Assembly: GCA_000717735.1 (NCBI GenBank)
Contig: JOBE01000068.1
Location: 1 to 29,937 of the forward strand
Length of the DNA: 29,937 nucleotides
Direction: 5' to 3'
Origin: Streptomyces griseoluteus
GTDB taxonomy: Bacteria; Actinomycetota; Actinomycetes; Streptomycetales; Streptomycetaceae
Part shown: in pieces, positions 24,910 through 29,937 of the stretch
Layout of the letters: each line of letters opens with the position of its first letter
Position numbering within the stretch: position 1 is the first letter of the stretch
Program-made: the position numbers and the translations under genes
The notes under the pieces: generated by a model
Databases searched by the model: none
What the model was told of the DNA's origin: nothing
What the model saw: the letters and a program-made list of their open reading frames with translations, nothing else

Positions 24910-25217
24910 GCGGCCGGTTCCCTGGGGAGGGACCGTACGGGGTGCCAGAGCTCCTGGGCGGCGCCCGGGGTGGATTTCCACAGCAGGCCGTCCGGGTGGT
25001 GCAGGACGGCCGTGATCTCGTCCGGGGTGGGCGGTTCGCTGTTGCCGCGGAGGTAGACGGCCCGCAGTCCGAGGTTGCGCAGCCTGGTCAGGGCGCGGGC
25101 ACGGTTCGCGGCGTGGACCAGGAAGCGGACCGTGGCGCCGTCGCGGGCCGGGCTGGGCAGCCCTATGGCGACGACCACGCTGCCTCCGGGCAACTTGCAG
25201 AACCCTCCGTTGGGCAT
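24906..25217 (-). CDS. Conserved small protein of unknown function (103 aa)
   Basis: The product is a small soluble-looking protein with the block LVHAANRARALTRLRNLGLRAVYLRGN followed by PPTPDEITAVLHHPDGLLWKS, which I recall in uncharacterised Streptomyces proteins. No membrane segment or catalytic motif is evident. I chose ATG 25217, about ten bases after GGGGGAG. A longer reading (adding IDIRSTGEW) would have to start in the upstream protease terminator and is unlikely, although family members may carry a similar N-terminal segment. Confidence 0.7.
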   Translation of the reverse strand: MPNGGFCKLPGGSVVVAIGLPSPARDGATVRFLVHAANRARALTRLRNLGLRAVYLRGNSEPPTPDEITAVLHHPDGLLWKSTPGAAQELWHPVRSLPREPAA

Positions 25218-25278
25218 GCGGAACCACTCCCCCGTGGATCGAATGTCAATAAGAAAAGCGTCAGACGCACCTAAACAC

Positions 25279-25314
25279 GATCGGCCGCCGCCCGCTAGAG
25301 GGCGACGGCCGATC
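25279..25314 (-). terminator. Terminator of the M6 metalloprotease gene
   Basis: A 15-bp stem with one mismatch (25279-25293 with 25300-25314) lies 26 bases after the protease stop and is followed by GTGTTTAGG on the minus strand. Confidence 0.75.
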
Positions 25315-25339
25315 ATGCTTTGACCTGCGGTTTTACCAA

Positions 25340-27799
25340 TTACTTGGTGGAGGGACCCACGCGGACCGTGATCGTCTGGCCGTTGCGCGGCTCCTTGACG
25401 ACCTCGATCTTGGTGTTGGTGTCAGTTACCTGGACACCGGCGCGCTGGGTCTCCGGGTACCAGTAGGTGCCCTTGCGGTCGTCGAAGACCGGGTTGCCCG
25501 GCTGCGAGTTCACCCACGCCGGGACGTCGGCCTTGTGGAGCAGGAGGCCGTCGGTCCGGTAGGTGCCGAAGGTGGAGTCGTACGCCTGGACGCGGTTGCG
25601 CATCAGGGTGCCGTCCGTGAACTTCAGCGGGGTGGCGTGCGCGTCGACCGGCAGGATCAGGCCCTGGCCCGGGTGGACGGCGGTGTTGTTGTCCTTCTGG
25701 GAGAGGTCCCACTTCCAGATGAGCAGACCGTTCTGGTACGGGTAGTGCTCGACCCAGCTGGACTTCTCACCGGTGAAACCGAAGTTGTACGGGCCGACCT
25801 TGAGGGTGGCGTCGTACGAGACGTACTGGCGGTTCTCCGCGATGTAGTACTGCTCGTACTCCTTGGTGAAGCCCTTGCCGACCCGCGAGAAGCCCTTCGC
25901 GACCCAGCCGTTGTCACCGTTCTCGGCGTTGTCCGAGAAGAGGGCGGCACCGTCGGCGGTCAGGGTGATGGCGTCGGCGGTGAAGCCCTTGCCGCCCGCG
26001 CCGCCGTCCGTCTGGTAGCGGAAGCGGAGGTCGACCTTCTTGCCCGCGTAGGCGTCGAGGCCGTAGACGAGCTTCTTGTGGGTGCCGGAGACGTCGGTCA
26101 GCGCCGGGGCGCCGCTGGCGTCGCGCGGGAGCGCCTTGCCGTCGGCGGTGCCGTCGAGAGCCGTCCAGTTGGCGCCGCCGTCGGTCGACACCTCGGTGTA
26201 GAGGTAGTCGTAGTCGAGCTCGATGTCGTACCAGCCCTGGAGCTCCAGGGAGGCGGACGTCTTGCCCGTCAGGTCGACGGAACGGGTCAGGGTGTTCTTG
26301 AGGTCGTCACCCATGTTGCTCCACCACTGGGTGGCACCCTCGGCGGGGGCCACGACATCGGTGGTGACGGCCTTCTTCGGCAGCTCGACGAGGAGCGCCT
26401 GCGGGTTCTCGGTGTTGTACGCCGCGACACCCAGCTTGTGCGTGGACTTCCACGCGCGGGCCTCGTTGGCCACCTTGGTGTAGTTGAGCCAGCCGAGCTG
26501 CAGCTTGTCCCAGGCGTTCATGTCGCCGGGCAGGTCGCCGATGGCGTCCTTGCCGCGGCCGAGCCAGGAGCCGGACGACATGAGCGACCAGAAGCCGGTC
26601 GAGTTCTCGGCGCCCTTGAGGCCCGAGGTGTCGTACAGGTCCGGGAGGCCGAGGTCGTGGCCGTACTCGTGCGCGAAGACGCCGAGGCCGCCGTTCTCGG
26701 GCTGCATCGTGTAGTCGCCGACCCAGATGCCGGAGTCGCCGATCTGCGTGCCGCCGGCCTTGTTGTTCGCCGGGCCGGTCTTGCCGGCGTTGGTGCCGTA
26801 CGCGTACCAGCGGTGGGCCCACAGGGCGTCGCCGCCCTGGGCGCCGCCGCCCGCCGACTCGTCCTCGCCCGCGTGGACGATCTGGAAGTGGTCGATGTAG
26901 CCGTCGGGCTCGTTGAAGTTGCCGTCGGCGTCGAAGTCGTACCGGTCCCAGAGGTCGTACTGGGCCATGTCGGCCTTGATCTGGGCGTCGGTGCGGCCCT
27001 TGGCCTTCTGGTCGGCGACGAAGGCGGTGACGCCGTCGCGGACCGCGTCCCAGACGTTGGCGCAGTTGCTGTTGCCGCAGTAGTTCGAGCCGTAACGGGC
27101 CTCGTTGTACTCGACCTTGACCCAGTCGGAGACGCCGCCGTCGACCGAGTACCGGCCGGACGAGGTCTTCTCGTAGTAGGTCTTCAGCGACTGCCTGGGC
27201 TGTCCCTTGGCGTCCTTGCCGGTGCCGAAGTACAGGTCCTGGAAGTGCTTCTGGTTGTAGTCCGCCTGCCAGGCCGTGGAGTTGTCCTTGGCACGGTCGG
27301 GCTGGGCTATCTGGTTGTGCAGCGGGCCGGGCGTGCCGCCGAACTTCGGCTTCAGCTCGGCCGTGTCGTCGTCGGCCCGGTCGACCAGGGTGGTGTTGTC
27401 CACCTTGTCGCCGAACTCGACCAGGATCGTGAAGATCTTGTCGGTCTTCTCGCGGCCGAGCTCGACGTACTTCTTGTCGTCGAGCTTGACGACCTGAGAG
27501 CCACCGCGGCGCTCGACCTTGGCGTCGCCGTTCAGCACCTGCTCCAGGGCGGCCTTGCGCTGCTGCGCCTGCTGTTCGCTGAAGGGGCCTTCGAGGTCGT
27601 GGTCGACGGCCGTCTTGTCGACGCCGTGGCCGTGGCCGTCGCCGGCGCCGGGCGCCGGGTCGTGACGGACGTCGGCCGCCGACGGCGCGCTGCCGTGGTT
27701 GTCGGCCCATGCGGTGGTGAAGGTCGAGGCGGTGGCGGCGGTGGCCGCGAGCGCTACGACGACTGCGGACGCTCTGATCGCCCGTCGTCTGTTGGTCAC
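25340..27799 (-). CDS. Secreted M6 family (immune inhibitor A-like) metalloprotease
   Basis: The 819-residue protein has a signal peptide (basic start, hydrophobic 11-25, cleavage near WA-DNHG at 32) and a propeptide region rich in Gln and Asp. It also has the zinc site HEYGH (377-381) followed by DLGLPDLYD, the M6 (InhA-type) signature. Before it, DFDADGNFNEPDGYID (about 288-303) looks like a calcium-binding loop. After the catalytic domain come jelly-roll-like segments, including ELDYDYLYTEVSTDGG and WVAKGFSRVG. It probably degrades extracellular proteins. The start is a GTG at 27799, with GGAGG about ten bases upstream. It is divergent from a small membrane protein gene; the 300-bp gap between them is rich in repeats. 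Confidence 0.94.
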   Translation of the reverse strand: MTNRRRAIRASAVVVALAATAATASTFTTAWADNHGSAPSAADVRHDPAPGAGDGHGHGVDKTAVDHDLEGPFSEQQAQQRKAALEQVLNGDAKVERRGGSQVVKLDDKKYVELGREKTDKIFTILVEFGDKVDNTTLVDRADDDTAELKPKFGGTPGPLHNQIAQPDRAKDNSTAWQADYNQKHFQDLYFGTGKDAKGQPRQSLKTYYEKTSSGRYSVDGGVSDWVKVEYNEARYGSNYCGNSNCANVWDAVRDGVTAFVADQKAKGRTDAQIKADMAQYDLWDRYDFDADGNFNEPDGYIDHFQIVHAGEDESAGGGAQGGDALWAHRWYAYGTNAGKTGPANNKAGGTQIGDSGIWVGDYTMQPENGGLGVFAHEYGHDLGLPDLYDTSGLKGAENSTGFWSLMSSGSWLGRGKDAIGDLPGDMNAWDKLQLGWLNYTKVANEARAWKSTHKLGVAAYNTENPQALLVELPKKAVTTDVVAPAEGATQWWSNMGDDLKNTLTRSVDLTGKTSASLELQGWYDIELDYDYLYTEVSTDGGANWTALDGTADGKALPRDASGAPALTDVSGTHKKLVYGLDAYAGKKVDLRFRYQTDGGAGGKGFTADAITLTADGAALFSDNAENGDNGWVAKGFSRVGKGFTKEYEQYYIAENRQYVSYDATLKVGPYNFGFTGEKSSWVEHYPYQNGLLIWKWDLSQKDNNTAVHPGQGLILPVDAHATPLKFTDGTLMRNRVQAYDSTFGTYRTDGLLLHKADVPAWVNSQPGNPVFDDRKGTYWYPETQRAGVQVTDTNTKIEVVKEPRNGQTITVRVGPSTK

Positions 27800-27870
27800 T
27801 TGAAGTTGTCCTCCCCGGCGCCCGCCGCCCTCGGACCAGATGGTGGGGTGTCCGTCCGGCGGGGTCGCGC

Positions 27871-27882
27871 GTCACAAGTGAC
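27871..27882. promoter_or_regulatory. Dyad in the protease upstream region
   Basis: GTCAC and GTGAC arms separated by AA lie about 72 bases before the protease GTG. It may be an operator; no known box was matched. Confidence 0.35.
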
Positions 27883-27968
27883 GACATTCGACCGGAGAGA
27901 GACAAGAAAAGACAGATCTTGACTTGCACCGACCAACTGCACTATGCGGGGGGCAGGTTCCGATTATC

Positions 27969-28004
27969 GGACAGTTGGGCGGCGCACGCTCAGGGACAGT
28001 TGGG
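27969..28004. repeat. Two 11-bp direct repeats in the divergent protease region
   Basis: GGACAGTTGGG occurs exactly at 27969-27979 and 27994-28004, 25 bases apart start to start. Exact repeats of this size in a gap between divergent genes suggest a pair of binding sites. Confidence 0.5.
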
Positions 28005-28041
28005 ACTTTCGTGCCCCCGCGCGCCCCCCGTGCAACGGCAC

Positions 28042-28068
28042 CGTGGGTAAGGTCACGCTTACCCCACG
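28042..28068. repeat. Near-palindrome upstream of the small membrane protein
   Basis: CGTGGGTAAG and CTTACCCCACG are inverted arms (one bulged base) around GTCACG, about 37 bases before the ATG at 28105. It faintly resembles a DtxR-type iron box but is not a convincing match. Confidence 0.4.
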
Positions 28069-28104
28069 CCCTTCTCGGGCATCGAGCGTCGTAGAGTCGA
28101 CCCC

Positions 28105-28407
28105 ATGCCCGGAGGGACGGTATCCGTCATGCAGCGACCGAACGCCGCGCAGCTCGCCTACGGTTCGGCCACCGTCGTCCTCGCGACCGTCGCCCTCCTG
28201 CTGCTCTCCCGCACGACGACCACCCTCGGCATCACGGTGATCAGCCTCGCCGGCCTGCTGCTCGGACTGCTCGTGGCGGTGACGATGCCGGTACGTCCGG
28301 CGTCCGTCAAGATCCTGGACGCGGTTCCGGCACCCCCCGGGAACGAAGAGGTCCGGGTACCGACCGCGCCTGTGGGCGCGGGGGCCGATACCCGGACCGG
28401 TTCGTGA
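28105..28407 (+). CDS. Small two-helix membrane protein (100 aa)
   Basis: The 100-residue product has two close hydrophobic helices (about 17-34 and 39-60) and a Pro-rich C-terminal tail, probably cytoplasmic. I do not recognise the family. ATG 28105 is chosen because TAGAGT, a -10-like box, lies seven bases upstream and suggests a leaderless mRNA; an ATG at 28129, with GGAGGG 13 bases upstream, is the alternative. Confidence 0.6.
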   Translation: MPGGTVSVMQRPNAAQLAYGSATVVLATVALLLLSRTTTTLGITVISLAGLLLGLLVAVTMPVRPASVKILDAVPAPPGNEEVRVPTAPVGAGADTRTGS

Positions 28408-28425
28408 TCCTTCGAGCCTGACGGC

Positions 28426-29187
28426 CTACTGCGGGACGGAGACCACCACCGTCTTCGCCGCCTTGTCGTGCAGACCCTGCTTGTACGGCTTGTCGACCAG
28501 GATCAGGATCAGGATCAACAGCGGCCACAGGCAGGCGCAGCAGATCAGCGCCGGCAGCCACAGGACGACCGCGCGCAGCAGCGACTGGCTCATCGGGGGC
28601 GTCGAGCCGTCGTTGAGCATCGCGACCCGCAGCTTCATCAGCTTCTTGCCGATGGTCTGGCCGTTCCTGGCGGTCATCACCGTGTCGTACGCGACGTAGG
28701 CGACGATGGTGATGAGCTGGAAGACCAGCTGGCTCCCGCCGTTCAGGCTGTTGACCGCGTCACCGAAGTCGTTGCCGTCGTCGGTCGCCCGCGCGTAGAT
28801 GTCGAACGGGATGCCGATGACCGCCAGCGGGATCGCGATGATCACCCAGTCGATGAGCCGCGCGAGGATGCGCCGGCCGGACTCGGCGAGCGGCGGCATT
28901 CCGGAGAGCGGATCCGTCCCGCCGTACCCCCCGCCGTAACCGCCGTACGGAGGCGGGGGCGGGGGCGGCGGCATGCCGCCGTCGTACGGGGACCCGCCCG
29001 AGGAGCCGTACGGATCCCCACCCGAGGGACCGTACGGACTTCCCGGCGGGGGGCCTCCCGGGGGCGGCTGGCCGCCACCCGGGGGCGGGGGCGGCTGGCC
29101 GGCGGAGGGCGGCGGGGGCTCCTGCGGCCTCTTGAGGAACGGGTCCTCCTCGGGCGGCTGGCCGGGCGGCGGCTGATCGGTGCTCAT
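28426..29187 (-). CDS. RDD family membrane protein
   Basis: A 253-residue protein with a long Pro/Gly-rich N-terminal half (about 1-95) and an RDD domain: RRILARLIDWVIIAIPLAVIGIPF, then a second helix and NGQTIGKKLMKLRVAMLNDG, ending with VDKPYKQGLHDKAAKTVVV. The RDD family takes its name from conserved Arg and Asp residues; the first appears here as ARLID. Function is not settled. ATG 29187 opens the Pro-rich region. The paralogue 76 bases upstream has the same plan. Confidence 0.88.
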   Translation of the reverse strand: MSTDQPPPGQPPEEDPFLKRPQEPPPPSAGQPPPPPGGGQPPPGGPPPGSPYGPSGGDPYGSSGGSPYDGGMPPPPPPPPYGGYGGGYGGTDPLSGMPPLAESGRRILARLIDWVIIAIPLAVIGIPFDIYARATDDGNDFGDAVNSLNGGSQLVFQLITIVAYVAYDTVMTARNGQTIGKKLMKLRVAMLNDGSTPPMSQSLLRAVVLWLPALICCACLWPLLILILILVDKPYKQGLHDKAAKTVVVSVPQ

Positions 29188-29263
29188 GGGGGCAGTGCAT
29201 CCCGGGCCCGGCGCGCCCGCACTCCATCACCGCCCGTTCGGGGGACCGGGGCCCCCGGCCGGC

Positions 29264-29903
29264 TCAGCGCGCCACGAAGGTGCGCGCGGCCTTGTCGTGC
29301 CAGCACTGGCGCCAGGGGCGGTCGAACAGACACCACAGGACGTTGAAGACGCCGACGGCAAGCAGCCCCAGGACGCTGTAGACGAGCCAGCGGCGCAGCG
29401 ACGCCCCGAACCTCGGCGGCTGGTGCGCCTCGATGTCCCGCACCTCGATCCCGCACAGCTTCTTGCCGAGGGTGCGGCCCCACCGGGAGGTCGGCACCAC
29501 CTCGTACAGGATGCCGATGACGAACAGCGCGGCCAGCGCGATGCCGAACTGGACGGAGGTGGTCCCGTCGAGCAGCCAGACCTGGACGGTGACGCCGGAC
29601 TGCCTGGCCGCCTCGATCTTGCCGTCGATGTGGTCGAGGGCCGTGGTCACGAACGGGAAGGAGGCGCCGCCGACGAGGGCGCCCAGGACCACGGTGTCGA
29701 TCAGCCGGGCGAGCAGGCGCCTGCCGTGCCCGGCGGGGCGGGCGGAGGCCTGCTCGCGGGCCGCCTGGACGAACAGGTCGTCGACGGGCGGCTTCCAGGG
29801 GACGACGGGCTGCTGCTGCTCCGACGACTGGGGCTGGACCTGCTGGGGCTGGGGCTGTTGCGACTGCTGGGGCGGCTGCTGCTGGGCCCAGGAGGGGGTG
29901 GCG
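29264..29903 (-). CDS. RDD family membrane protein, 5'-truncated by the contig end
   Basis: The genuine part of this gene stops at 29903, where adapter sequence begins. What remains has a Gln/Pro-rich N-terminal segment, then an RDD domain (RRLLARLIDTVVLGALVGGASF, RTLGKKLCGIEVRD) and the C-terminal WLVYSVLGLLAVGVFNVLWCLFDRPWRQCWHDKAARTFV. Its true start lies beyond the contig. It is a paralogue of the 28426-29187 protein and probably shares its transcript. An apparent start MCIRDS in this frame is encoded by the adapter and is not real. Confidence 0.85.
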
Positions 29904-29936
29904 CTGTCTCTTATACACATCTGACGCTGCCGACGA
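29904..29936. other. Nextera transposase adapter (library artefact)
   Basis: The 33 bases match the reverse complement of the Nextera read 1 transposase adapter, including the 19-bp Tn5 mosaic end CTGTCTCTTATACACATCT at 29904-29922 and GACGCTGCCGACGA after it. It is technical contamination left on the contig end, not biology. Confidence 0.98.
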
Positions 29937-29937
29937 A

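Noticed and set aside
25218..25316. Longer N-terminus for the 24906-25217 protein
   Set aside because: Its only ATG lies inside the terminator hairpin of the protease gene, and GGGGGAG fits the ATG at 25217.
25535..27922. A 795-codon plus-strand open frame opposite the M6 protease
   Set aside because: The protein is Val/Gly/Leu-rich low complexity and is explained by codon bias of the real protease gene.
29905..29920. Start codon MCIRDS for the RDD protein
   Set aside because: It is encoded by the adapter sequence.

Overview
The window is a contig end from a high-GC actinomycete, almost certainly a Streptomyces chromosome. Signs are the strong G/C third-position bias, GTG/TTG starts, GGAGG ribosome sites, DasR-type operators at N-acetylglucosamine PTS genes, a CysO-CysM-Mec sulfur set, ClpS followed by DUF2017, and the gene order, which from memory matches the conserved core of Streptomyces chromosomes. 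Most of it is ordinary core genome. The last 34 bases are not genomic: they are a Nextera transposase adapter that fuses to a truncated RDD gene.

Layout. 1-847: an actinomycete helix-turn-helix protein, cut by the contig edge and split by a frameshift. 898-1197: a small membrane protein. 1204-5226 (minus): a compact operon of two ABC-2 permeases, their ATPase and a DUF445 membrane protein; the second permease has an unusual 24-bp tandem repeat near its start. 5382-7541: a class A penicillin-binding protein. 7535-7947 (minus): an SMR/Gdx guanidinium exporter behind what looks like a guanidine-III riboswitch. 8005-8694 (minus): a GroES-like protein and a DUF3618 protein. 8817-9284: Bcp peroxiredoxin. 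9437-10737: two overlapping HNH nucleases ending next to tRNA-Leu(UAG). 10910-12764 (minus): rdgB, a lipoprotein and rph. 12856-16204: the GlcNAc phosphotransferase locus nagF / nagE1 - nagE2 with DasR-type dre operators. 16265-17721: an MBL-fold hydrolase and a membrane-anchored PemK-like protein.

17921-19985 (minus): a sulfur-carrier cysteine pathway, mec, then a short Cys-ending leader peptide, cysO and cysM. The carrier ends Gly-Gly-Met-Val, so it needs trimming before its Gly-Gly tail can be activated, and the JAMM protease next door is the obvious candidate. 20074-22712 (minus): an amino-acid permease, DUF2017 and ClpS. 22824-24869: nicotinate phosphoribosyltransferase and nicotinamidase, a two-step nicotinamide salvage pair; the first gene has a perfect 11-bp-arm palindrome in its promoter and a likely leaderless transcript. 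24906-29903: a small conserved protein, a secreted M6 metalloprotease, a small membrane protein and two RDD membrane proteins.

The observations most worth following are the guanidine-III riboswitch with its exporter, the cysteine leader peptide with its promoter dyad and internal palindrome, the GG-Met-Val carrier tail, the pncB operator, and the octapeptide repeat in the ABC permease. Nothing in the window can be claimed as a wholly new system from sequence reading alone.
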